This document shows positions 35,665-43,579 of a DNA stretch of 64,000 nucleotides, piece by piece. The stretch is from a bacterium. Its GTDB lineage: Bacteria; Cyanobacteriota; Sericytochromatia; S15B-MN24; VGJW01. The notes under the pieces are model-generated. The model did not search any database. It was not told the DNA's origin and saw only the letters and a list, made by a program, of their open reading frames with translations. The DNA is taken from assembly GCA_021781555.1 (NCBI GenBank), contig JAJXWQ010000002.1, positions 31,712-95,711 of the forward strand, read 5' to 3'. The position numbers and the translations under genes were made by a program. Each line of letters opens with the position of its first letter. The first letter of the stretch is position 1.

Positions 35665-37002
35665 ATGGCCTCGTTCAAGACCTTTCTCCTGCTTTTGCTC
35701 GTGCTTGCCTTCCTCTCGGTCGCGGCTGCCGCCGAGCCCCTGGTCGAGGTTGGGAACGAGTCCTTCGGGGTGACGGTCCAGAGCCTCGAGGCGACGCCAG
35801 CGGGGATCCACGCCCGGGTCCTGATCGAGAACCTAACCCGGTCCCACGAGGTTTTCCTCCACCTCCAGGCCAACGCGACCGACGCGCAGGATTACTTCTT
35901 CTTGCCCGGGACCCGGCCTTCGACCGACACCCTGCTGCTCCCGATCGCCCCACGGGGCACGCGTTCGGCCGACGTCTTCTTCAAGCTCGCGCCGCGAAGC
36001 CGGCCAGGTGTGCTGGCGGTAGGCGACGTCCACCCGCCGTTCGACCAGATCGCGGTCTCGCTCGGCCCCGTCCTCGAGCGGCAAGCGGAGGCGCTGATCG
36101 CCGCCGCCCCGGCCGCGAGGCCCCCCAGAGCCGCCTCGCCCGAAGTTCCTCGGCGGCCAGCCCGATCGCCGAAGGGATCGCAGTCGGTCCACCCGAAGCC
36201 AGGCTCGAGGCTCGCCAGCAGCGCCGGGCAGGCGCCCCCCGGGCGAGCTCCGGGCGTGGCGCCGGCTGTCCTATCGCTGGCCTCGAAACCCCGGAGCTCA
36301 GGCCTCTCGAGCCCCGCCCGGAAGGCCGCAGCGCAGCCAGGCCGAACGATCGCGAGGACCGCCCCGAAGTCCTTGCACGCTACCCCGCGTCCCGCGGCGA
36401 TCCTGCTCCTGGCCGGGCGGCCGGAGCGCTCGGCCCACCAGCTTGCCGTTCCCGTTCCAGCCCACGCTTCGACTTCCGCCCGGTTGTCGCAGCCCAGCCA
36501 CGGCCGGCCGGCCCCCGGATCGGGGATCGAACCCCGCCATGAGATCCGGCAGACTCCGGCGATCGCCTCGATCCGGGTCGCCCCCCGGAAGCCACCGCAG
36601 GTCAGGCCACAGATCAGGCCACGAGTCATCTTCCTGCCGCCCAACGGTCGCGACCACGTGATGGCGGTCTATGCGCCGCCCACCAGAAACTTTGGCCGGG
36701 CCTTGATCCTGTGGGCAGGCCACAAGGGATCCGGCGGCTACGGCTGGTACCGGATCCACGCCGATCATCCGGACGTCCAGGAGTCCCAGATCGGCTACGC
36801 AGCGACCTATCCCCATCAGATCTGGACCGACGGGCGGACCTACCTCTTCGTGCGCTGGGACGTCCGCCACGGGGTCGCACTGGTGCTCCAGGTCGCCGGC
36901 GACTCCATCATCTCGGCCCAGTGGGCAACCTACGACGATCTCGTCTACTGGCTTGGCCCGGGCCGCATCTACCCTCGCCTCATCTATCAGGGGGGACGTT
37001 GA
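35665..37002 (+). CDS. secreted protein with disordered linker, unknown function
   Basis: 445 residues. A signal peptide (FKTFLLLLLVLAFLSVAAAAEP) is followed by a beta-sandwich-like domain (about 25-140, NESFGVTVQSLEATPAGIHARVLIENLTRS). Residues 150-340 form a Pro/Arg/Ser/Ala-rich, low-complexity linker. The C-terminal domain (about 345-445) is aromatic and ordered, with WAGHKGSGGYGWYRIHADHP and LVYWLGPGRIYPRLIYQGG. The N-terminal part resembles DUF4352-type extracellular modules. I do not recognise the C-terminal part. It is divergent from recO. Confidence 0.6.
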   Translation: MASFKTFLLLLLVLAFLSVAAAAEPLVEVGNESFGVTVQSLEATPAGIHARVLIENLTRSHEVFLHLQANATDAQDYFFLPGTRPSTDTLLLPIAPRGTRSADVFFKLAPRSRPGVLAVGDVHPPFDQIAVSLGPVLERQAEALIAAAPAARPPRAASPEVPRRPARSPKGSQSVHPKPGSRLASSAGQAPPGRAPGVAPAVLSLASKPRSSGLSSPARKAAAQPGRTIARTAPKSLHATPRPAAILLLAGRPERSAHQLAVPVPAHASTSARLSQPSHGRPAPGSGIEPRHEIRQTPAIASIRVAPRKPPQVRPQIRPRVIFLPPNGRDHVMAVYAPPTRNFGRALILWAGHKGSGGYGWYRIHADHPDVQESQIGYAATYPHQIWTDGRTYLFVRWDVRHGVALVLQVAGDSIISAQWATYDDLVYWLGPGRIYPRLIYQGGR

Positions 37003-37158
37003 GGGGAGTTTCGCTCGAAAGGGGGCCCACGAGGGAATCGAGGGGTTTCGAACCCATCCATGGTACCTTGTCCTTGCATCGCCTCACGTGGCGCCGCACC
37101 TCTGCCAAGCCTGGCACTCGCCTTTGCGCCATCACCGTCGTCACAGGAGATCCCCGCG

Positions 37159-37536
37159 TTGATTGCCGCCTCGGATCGTCGTCTCCGGCTCGAACTCGCC
37201 TGCCGGTGCGCCCTGGCGCTGGCCCGGCGGGAGCAGGATCTGGTCTTCGAGATCACGGAGGTCGGACGGTCCACCGGATGCGCCCGGCATTCCACCTGGC
37301 CCACCGCGGGTAGCGCGATCGTGGGATTCGGGCCCTACCCCGAATGGTCGGCCGATCTGGCCTTGCGGGTCAACTCGGTGCCGGAAGCCGGCGGCATGAT
37401 GGAGGGCGAGCACGCGTTCATCCTGGACGGGCAGTTCTGCTTCGTGGCAGGGCAGCCGGATCCCCGGGCGATCGGCCCGATCTCGGACGCCCGCTGGGTA
37501 ACGGCCGAGATCGCCCGCCCCGCGGCCAGAACGTAG
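37159..37536 (+). CDS. small protein of unknown function
   Basis: 125 residues from a TTG at 37159, with AGGAG about 10 bases upstream; longer readings lack a site and look like noise. The first part (LRLELACRCALALARREQDLVFEI) is an amphipathic helix with two cysteines. The second half is beta-like, with NSVPEAGGMMEGEHAFILDG. No motif recognised. It converges with preA, whose end is 9 bases away. Confidence 0.5.
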   Translation: MIAASDRRLRLELACRCALALARREQDLVFEITEVGRSTGCARHSTWPTAGSAIVGFGPYPEWSADLALRVNSVPEAGGMMEGEHAFILDGQFCFVAGQPDPRAIGPISDARWVTAEIARPAART

Positions 37537-37545
37537 CGTCCGCCG

Positions 37546-38919
37546 CTACGCGTTGGCGGCCAGGCGATCGCCGCTCGTAGCCGCAGGTATGGACGGGGCT
37601 CCGGACGCGCCCCCGGGCCGGTCCCAGCGCGCGGCCCCGGGGTAGGTGGCGTCGGGGCCGAGGCTCAAGCCGAGTGACCCCTTGACCTCGCCGGGGGCGC
37701 CGGCCACCTCCTGCAGCTTGATGCAATCCACCGGGCAGACGTGCTGGCACAGGCTGCACCCCGTGCAGAGCTCGAGATGGACGATCGGGACTCCCCTCGC
37801 CTTGACCGGAGCCATGCGGGGGTGGGGAAGCTCGATGGCCTGGTAGGCTGCGTCCTCGCAAGCCGTGTAGCACTTGTCGCACCGGATGCAAGCCGACGCG
37901 TCGATGACGGCCTTGGGCTTGTGGTCGAAGTCCAGCTTGCTGTGGTCGGTGATCCGGGGCAAGGCGAGGCCGACCAGGTCGGACACCCGCTCGAAGCCGT
38001 GTTCGGCCATGTAGCGCTCGAGCCCCCGCTGTAGTGGGCCGATGATGCCAAACCCCCGCAGCATGACCTCGGTGCAGACCTGCACGGTGGCAGCGCCGCT
38101 CAACAGGAACTCGACCGCGTCGCGCCAGGTGGCGATGCCTCCGACTCCGCTGATCGCCACGTCCGGAAGGTGGCGTGCCAGATCCGATACGGCTTTCAGG
38201 GCGATCGGTCGCACGGCAGCCCCGCTGTAGCCGCCGTAGGTGGTCTTGCCGGCTACGCTGGGCAGAGGCTCGAAGCGATCGATATCCACCCCGAGGAGCA
38301 CATTGACCGTGTTGATCGCCGACAGGGCCCGGGCGCCGTTCCGGGCGGCAGCCCGACCCGGGACCGTGATCTCGGTGACGTTGGGCGAGAGCTTGACCAG
38401 AAAGGGCTTGCGTGCGACTTCCTTGACCCAGCGGGTGATAGCGCCGGTGATCTCCGGATTTTGCGAGCATACCGAGCCCATGCCGCGCTCGGGCATCCCG
38501 TGCGGGCAGCCGAGATTGAGCTCGACCATGTCGCAACCGGCATCCTCCAGCCGGACCACGAGCTCCTGCCACCCCGCCTTGTCGGCACCACCGGCCATGC
38601 ACGACCCGATGAGGACGCGGTCCGGGTAGCGGTCCTTCAGGATCCGGCACTCCTTTTCCCAGATCGACAGCGGGCGCTCGCTGATGAGCTCGATGTTCTC
38701 GAAGCCAACGATCCGCTTCCTGTCCGCCTTCATCGCGGCGAACCGCGGCGCCACGTTCTCGATCACCTCGCCCTCGGGGGCGACCGTCTTGATGACGGCT
38801 CCGCCCCAGCCAGCCGCGAAGGCCCGCGCGATCATCTCGCCCGTCGTGGTCGGCGGTGAGGACGCCACGATGAAGGGATTCGGGAACCGGATCCCGCAAA
38901 ACTCGACTTCCAGGCTCAT
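37546..38919 (-). CDS. preA: PreA-like NAD-dependent dihydropyrimidine dehydrogenase subunit
   Basis: 457 residues from the ATG at 38919, where MSLEVEFCGIRFPNPFIVAS opens the fold. The FMN barrel has NLGCPHGMPERGMGSVCSQNPE with the catalytic Cys (dihydroorotate-dehydrogenase family), then SGVGGIATWRDAVEFLLSGA. Two C-terminal [4Fe-4S] motifs are CIRCDKCYTACEDA and CTGCSLCQHVCPVDC. PreA reduces uracil or thymine, or runs in reverse, together with PreT, a GltD-like flavoprotein. No preT is adjacent; the GltD-like proteins at 3-2717 and 6900-8369 are the nearest candidates. The tail after the Fe-S motifs is about 55 residues longer than expected. Confidence 0.85.
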   Translation of the reverse strand: MSLEVEFCGIRFPNPFIVASSPPTTTGEMIARAFAAGWGGAVIKTVAPEGEVIENVAPRFAAMKADRKRIVGFENIELISERPLSIWEKECRILKDRYPDRVLIGSCMAGGADKAGWQELVVRLEDAGCDMVELNLGCPHGMPERGMGSVCSQNPEITGAITRWVKEVARKPFLVKLSPNVTEITVPGRAAARNGARALSAINTVNVLLGVDIDRFEPLPSVAGKTTYGGYSGAAVRPIALKAVSDLARHLPDVAISGVGGIATWRDAVEFLLSGAATVQVCTEVMLRGFGIIGPLQRGLERYMAEHGFERVSDLVGLALPRITDHSKLDFDHKPKAVIDASACIRCDKCYTACEDAAYQAIELPHPRMAPVKARGVPIVHLELCTGCSLCQHVCPVDCIKLQEVAGAPGEVKGSLGLSLGPDATYPGAARWDRPGGASGAPSIPAATSGDRLAANA

Positions 38920-39073
38920 CCTCGCTCGACTCTCCCGCGCCGTGCTCTCCACGACGCCCGACACGCCAGCTCTCACCGGTCGGAGCAAGGCCTGGCCGCG
39001 TAAAATCTCCTTATACCAAGGGCGTGTTCCCGGCAAGTCCAGAATGGTAGTATGGCGCCGGAGGAACCAATCG

Positions 39074-39334
39074 ATGATGAGACGCTCTTCTCCCCCTTCG
39101 AGCCAGGCCACCCCGCCGGTCCCCGAGATCGTCGAGAGCAAGGAATCCAAACAAGAGTGGGAGTACGAGGTCGTTTCGGACCTGGGCAAGGATCTCAAGG
39201 CCAGGCTCAACGAGCTCGGGGCCGATGGCTGGGTTCTGACGGCGACCGAACCCGCGTTCATCTTCCGCCGCCCCAAGAAGGTCGAACCCTCGACCTTCCG
39301 CGCCCCCGTGGGCTTTGCCGCCCCGCGGTCTTGA
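39074..39334 (+). CDS. small DUF4177-like protein
   Basis: 86 residues from the ATG at 39074, with GGAGGA about 9 bases upstream. The centre matches the DUF4177 pattern: WEYEVVSDLGKDLKARLNEL then GADGWVLTATEPAFIFRR. A Ser/Pro-rich lead and a short tail flank it. Function of the family is unknown. It is divergent from preA with a 154-base spacer that must hold both promoters. Confidence 0.6.
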   Translation: MMRRSSPPSSQATPPVPEIVESKESKQEWEYEVVSDLGKDLKARLNELGADGWVLTATEPAFIFRRPKKVEPSTFRAPVGFAAPRS

Positions 39335-39437
39335 AGCCCTGCCGGTTCGCCTCCCGGGCGCGTGGCCCGATCCGGTCTGGACGCATCCTGTAGGCCCTTG
39401 GCGGCCAGGCCGGATGGGTACATGAATCCCGGACCTC

Positions 39438-40439
39438 ATGGACGAGAGGAATCGACCGCCTTCACCGGCTCCCCGATCGCAGACGACGCCGTTCGGGGAT
39501 GAATTCGTGCGTCGGTCCCCCACCGACGCTACCCGACCGCTCAAGGGCCAGCCCACCCAGAATCTCCAGCAGGAGGTCCAGAGCAAGACCGGCGCGGTTC
39601 GCCAGGATCTGGAGTACGTCCGCCACCTGACGACCTTGTTCGCCCCCTCGATCGCCGTCCTCCGGGCGGGGCTCAAGCTGACCGAGCTCCCCGCGACTCC
39701 GCTCGAGCCCAAGCTCCCCGCCACGCTGATTGGCAAGCCGTGCCAGGCCTGCGGACAGGCTCTCGAGGAGGCCGCCGAGGCCGGGGCCTGTGAGGACTGC
39801 GGAGCCCTGTACCACGCGCGCTGCTGGGCCGGGTCCTGCACGACGATTCCGGCCGGTGAGGCGGCCGACACGACCGAGCCTCCGGTGCCTTGCGGGCAGA
39901 GTGCCTTCGCCATCGTCCCGCTCGTGCCACCGCCCGATCCGGCTGCTGGCCTGCTGGCGAACCTGTCGGCCGAAGGCGCGGCCATGGCGCGGGCGATCGC
40001 CGGTGCCCTCGGTTCGGATCCCAAGGTCAAGCAGCGTGCGCAGGTGTGCATCTACCAGTACGAGGAAGCGTACCGCGCGTACCAGACGGGCGATTCGGAG
40101 CTACGGGAGGCCGAACGGGTCCCCCCGCAACGGGCCTGGTCGGCCCTCGAAGCCATCGGGATCGAGCGCATCAAGGGCAAGGCCTACGCCATCTGCGGAT
40201 TCTACGAGAACTTCAAGGACCAGCCCGTTCTCTCGAACTTGTTCCCACCGCCACGCCCGCAGGAGGTCGCGCCGCCAGCCGTGCCACGTCCGGGGCCGGC
40301 CAAGACGCAGCCCCTCTCGCAGACCGTCCAGCAGCCGGCACGGCCCTCCCGGGACATCTCGCAGCGCGATCCGGGCCCGCCTGCACTCGAAGCGACAGGC
40401 GGCTTGCTCGGCAAGCTCCGCAACCTGTTCAAGACCTGA
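39438..40439 (+). CDS. protein with a RING-like zinc-binding domain, unknown function
   Basis: 333 residues. After a Pro/Thr-rich N-terminus there is a helical stretch (about 40-85). A zinc module follows at about 100-135: CQACGQALEEAAEAGACEDC then GALYHARCW, the spacing of prokaryotic RING-type domains (C-x2-C...C-x2-C...H-x2-C). An alpha-helical middle (about 170-280) and a Pro-rich tail ending GGLLGKLRNLFKT complete it. There is no membrane segment. It may be a scaffold or protein-binding factor. It ends 18 bases from the convergent gene at 40458. Confidence 0.55.
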   Translation: MDERNRPPSPAPRSQTTPFGDEFVRRSPTDATRPLKGQPTQNLQQEVQSKTGAVRQDLEYVRHLTTLFAPSIAVLRAGLKLTELPATPLEPKLPATLIGKPCQACGQALEEAAEAGACEDCGALYHARCWAGSCTTIPAGEAADTTEPPVPCGQSAFAIVPLVPPPDPAAGLLANLSAEGAAMARAIAGALGSDPKVKQRAQVCIYQYEEAYRAYQTGDSELREAERVPPQRAWSALEAIGIERIKGKAYAICGFYENFKDQPVLSNLFPPPRPQEVAPPAVPRPGPAKTQPLSQTVQQPARPSRDISQRDPGPPALEATGGLLGKLRNLFKT

Positions 40440-40457
40440 GCGGAGCGCAGGTCTCGA

Positions 40458-42497
40458 TCACCGGCTGCGGCCCCCGGCCCCGGGCCTGGCGTGCCCCGCC
40501 AGAGAGCGCGGTCGCGGCGGTTGCACCGGTGCCAGCGTCCCGTGGCTCGGCCGTTCCCGGCGACCGTGGCGTGCCGCGTGCGAGCGCGACAGGGCCTCGA
40601 TCTGGCGCATCTGGGGCCTGAAGAGCAGGCCCCGTTCCGCTCCGGTCGAGAACGCCAGGGACCGATGCTGGAACCCCACCCCGGTGAGATTGCGGGCGGG
40701 GGAGGCCCGGAAACTCGCCGCCGGGCCAGGCGACGGGGCAGCGATCGCCAGGCTCCCACCGGATGAGGCCGGTGGCTGTCCGGGCGGCCAGGCCGACCCG
40801 CCCTCCGGACACCCGCGCAAGGCCTGCGACGCGCCCGACCAGCTCCCGGAGTCTGCGAGTATCAGCGGCCCCCAGCTCGGCGGAATCTCGCCCGGCCTCC
40901 GGGGCTGCGCATAGAGCGAGGCAGGGACCAGCTCGTCGAAGACCTCGGGCTCGGGCCGGGTGCGCCAGATCGTTCGGAGCAGTCCCACGGGTCTGGGGTC
41001 CAGCGTGACCGTTCGCGTCCGGGTCTCGATGTGTGCCAGCCTTGCGACCTGGGCTCCGAGGGCCTTGCCGCCAGAGATGTGGTAGTACGCGTCGAGCGCG
41101 GACGCGGCCAGATCTGCGTCGTAGTAGACGCCTCGATCGGACAGATCTACGGTGAAGGTACGGTGGGCCACGGTGCCGTAGGGCTGGCTCCAGCACATGC
41201 AGCCGAACTGGCCACAGCGGCACCCTGGCCAGCCGAAGCGTTGCTTGCGGCGGTGCAGGACCAGGACATCCGAAGCGATGACGATGTGGTTGGTGATGTG
41301 GTAGGGGACAGCCCGCGGCAAGACGGCCTCGGTCCGGGTCCGCACGGTCCCGAGCTCGGCGTTGCCGTAGATCGCCGTGAGCAGGCCCGCGGTCCGAACC
41401 TCGCTCAGCACTGGCTTGACCTCGAAGGCCGGTGCGCCCTTCGGCTCGAACTTCGCCGCGACCGCCCGGCTGACCGCGATTTGCCGCCCGAACTGGCAGC
41501 CCTGCGGCTGCACCTCCAGCTCGCCCTCCTGCAGGGCGATGAGGCCGGCGGCGGGATCGAGATAGCCGGGGAACTCCTGCCGGGTGTAGCCCGGGATCGC
41601 CACGCGCTCGACCATCCGGGCCTCCACCGGGGGCGGATCTGGATCGCGAACCGTGGTCAAGCTGCGCTCGGTATTCAAGTCCGTCCCGTCGAAGGGCAGC
41701 TCCTCTTGCGGAGAAACGACCATGAAGGTGTAGGGCACCCTCTGGTGGACGTCCGAAAAGACGAAGTCGCCCTGGACCCGACCGAGATCCGACGAATCGG
41801 CGCCATTTCGCAGCTCGACGCCGTTCGATCGGACGCTGGCTATCGCACCTGCGAGCTTCCAGGCTTGCTGAGCCTGGACGAGCTTGGCGTAGCTGACCGA
41901 CAGGGCCGCGGCGTCCGTAGCAAGGGGGTTCACGGCGCGAATTCCCGGATGCGAGCTCACCCAGGCTCCGGCCATCTCGATGGCGAGGACGGCGGCGGCG
42001 GTACCGGCGATGATCAGGCCGGATGCTGGCAACGCAAGGGCGAGCCCGACGGCCAGGGCCACGGTGACGAGCGGGGCGACCCATCCCGCCGCCTTCTCCC
42101 AGAACGTCTTGGCCCGAATCCGCTTGACGGTGACGTCGAGCTGGGCCGTCTGGAGATCGTGCAGAAAGTTCGCGGGAACGAGCTGATCGTCGACCCTGGT
42201 CCACGTGGAAGTGGTCGCGATCTCGCAGGTCTGCACGGAACGCTCCAGGACCTGTGGACGGATCCGACGCAGCCAGACCGTACCGCTGGCGTCGGGAATC
42301 AAGAAGCTACGGGACTGACCGCCCAGCCAGTGCGTTCGGATGCCCGAAACCGATCCAGCGGCGACGCCCGGCGGCACCGGGATCGTGGCGCCAGCGGTCT
42401 GGTCTGCCGCAAACCCATTGCGCGCCTCGCCCCAGGCAGGGAGCCCCGAGCCGACGCCGATCCCGACGGCAATCACGACTGCAGCCGCCCACTTCAT
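40458..42497 (-). CDS. secreted or membrane-associated protein with cysteine cluster, unknown function
   Basis: 679 residues. It starts with a signal peptide (MKWAAAVVIAVGIGVGSGLPAWG). One strong hydrophobic segment pair lies at about 135-175. The middle (about 180-540) is beta-rich. A tight cysteine group GCRCGQFGCMCWSQPYG near 450 (C-x-C-x4-C-x-C) could bind metal or form disulfides. The last 130 residues are low-complexity Ser/Pro/Gly/Arg and could be a disordered tail or the product of a frameshift. The start overlaps the stop of the upstream gene by 4 bases (ATGA), so the two are one operon. No family recognised. Confidence 0.6.
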   Translation of the reverse strand: MKWAAAVVIAVGIGVGSGLPAWGEARNGFAADQTAGATIPVPPGVAAGSVSGIRTHWLGGQSRSFLIPDASGTVWLRRIRPQVLERSVQTCEIATTSTWTRVDDQLVPANFLHDLQTAQLDVTVKRIRAKTFWEKAAGWVAPLVTVALAVGLALALPASGLIIAGTAAAVLAIEMAGAWVSSHPGIRAVNPLATDAAALSVSYAKLVQAQQAWKLAGAIASVRSNGVELRNGADSSDLGRVQGDFVFSDVHQRVPYTFMVVSPQEELPFDGTDLNTERSLTTVRDPDPPPVEARMVERVAIPGYTRQEFPGYLDPAAGLIALQEGELEVQPQGCQFGRQIAVSRAVAAKFEPKGAPAFEVKPVLSEVRTAGLLTAIYGNAELGTVRTRTEAVLPRAVPYHITNHIVIASDVLVLHRRKQRFGWPGCRCGQFGCMCWSQPYGTVAHRTFTVDLSDRGVYYDADLAASALDAYYHISGGKALGAQVARLAHIETRTRTVTLDPRPVGLLRTIWRTRPEPEVFDELVPASLYAQPRRPGEIPPSWGPLILADSGSWSGASQALRGCPEGGSAWPPGQPPASSGGSLAIAAPSPGPAASFRASPARNLTGVGFQHRSLAFSTGAERGLLFRPQMRQIEALSRSHAARHGRRERPSHGTLAPVQPPRPRSLAGHARPGAGGRSR

Positions 42498-43333
42498 GCG
42501 GTTTCTCCGCTTTGGCCCTGGCTGGCGGCCGCCAGGGTCCGATCCCAGACGATCGTTCGCAACCGCGCCCGCATCGCCCTGACCAGCCGCTGCAGGAGCA
42601 GCAGGTTGTGCAGGCGATCGGCCTGGCGCACCAGCGCCGGACGCACCCGCGCGAAGGATACGGCCGCCCCGGCGCCCCGGTACTGCTGGCGGTACATGGA
42701 CTCGAGTTCGGTCCGTGGTGGAGCTGATGGCGTGGCCAGGGACTCGATCGCGCGCTCCTGCCAGGCGCAGCGCTCGGCCATGGCTTGCCAGGCGGCCTTG
42801 TTCCAGCTCCGCGACCGGGCCAGGGCTTGCCAGGCGGCCGAGGCGCGCAGGCGTAGCTCCATCCGGCCGATGTCAGCTGGAGTCGGAGCCGCGCCGAGCC
42901 GCCTGGCGATCAACCGCAGCGCAGCCTCGTCCTCCAGACGCTGCCTGACGAGTGCGGCCAGGGGCGGATCGGACCGCAGCAACCAGCGGTAGGGATCGGA
43001 TTTTGGCGGCGCGAGCAGGAGCGGCGGGCGCGCTCCCAGCGCCGCAACCTCCGCATCGACGCGCTCGCGACTGACCGGCCAGGTGCCCAGCAGGCCGGAA
43101 TAATGGTGCATTCCGATCCCGAGGACAAGGCCAGCTGTCGACACCAGCACGCACCCGATCGCCAGCCGCCGGGGATCGAAGCGGACGCCAGCGCGCCGCC
43201 GTGACGCACGCCGGACCTTTCTACGCGCCGCCGGATCCACCCGGCCCGCCGCAGCTCCACGGTGCGGCGCTGGCCTTCCCCTGGTGCTCGCGCCAGGTCT
43301 GGGCCCCGGCACCGAAACCTTCGTGCTGACCAT
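42494..43333 (-). CDS. single-pass membrane protein, possible SurA/PpiC-type chaperone relative
   Basis: 279 residues from the ATG at 43333, with GGAGG 5 bases upstream. A basic N-terminus of about 70 residues (many Arg/Pro) precedes one membrane helix (RLAIGCVLVSTAGLVLGIGMHH). The rest is a helical periplasmic part with many Arg/Ala. The segment TELESMYRQQYRG... followed by RQADRLHNLLLLQRLVRAMR resembles the helical chaperone part of PpiC/SurA proteins, but no rotamase domain is seen. It is co-expressed with the secreted protein at 40458 through an ATGA overlap, so it might assist its secretion (inference). Confidence 0.5.
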   Translation of the reverse strand: MVSTKVSVPGPRPGASTRGRPAPHRGAAAGRVDPAARRKVRRASRRRAGVRFDPRRLAIGCVLVSTAGLVLGIGMHHYSGLLGTWPVSRERVDAEVAALGARPPLLLAPPKSDPYRWLLRSDPPLAALVRQRLEDEAALRLIARRLGAAPTPADIGRMELRLRASAAWQALARSRSWNKAAWQAMAERCAWQERAIESLATPSAPPRTELESMYRQQYRGAGAAVSFARVRPALVRQADRLHNLLLLQRLVRAMRARLRTIVWDRTLAAASQGQSGETA

Positions 43334-43430
43334 CTGAACCTCCATGACCGTCGTGTATCGGTCATAGGGCAAGATGTATCGCAAATCAAATTATATTCAT
43401 GTCACACGGCACGATTCGAGCCAGGAGAGT

Positions 43431-43480
43431 CAAACGGGGCCCGGTTGCTCAGCGTGGCGACCGCGCCGAGGGACCCGTTT
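43431..43480 (+). repeat. REP-like palindromic intergenic element, best full copy
   Basis: The outer stem AACGGG/CCCGTT and inner stem CGGTTGC/GCGACCG with an 8-base loop are both intact. It lies in the 246-base spacer between the end of the giant kinase gene and the start of the gene at 43333; I see no gene in that spacer. Near-identical to 14148-14196. Confidence 0.8.
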
Positions 43481-43579
43481 TCCCCAAAGCCCACCACCTT
43501 CAACCCGTGGTCCAGGCGGGCGATCGGCGTGACCGGGCGACGAGGCGCGGGAGCTGCTGCGGATCCGGAGATCGGACAG

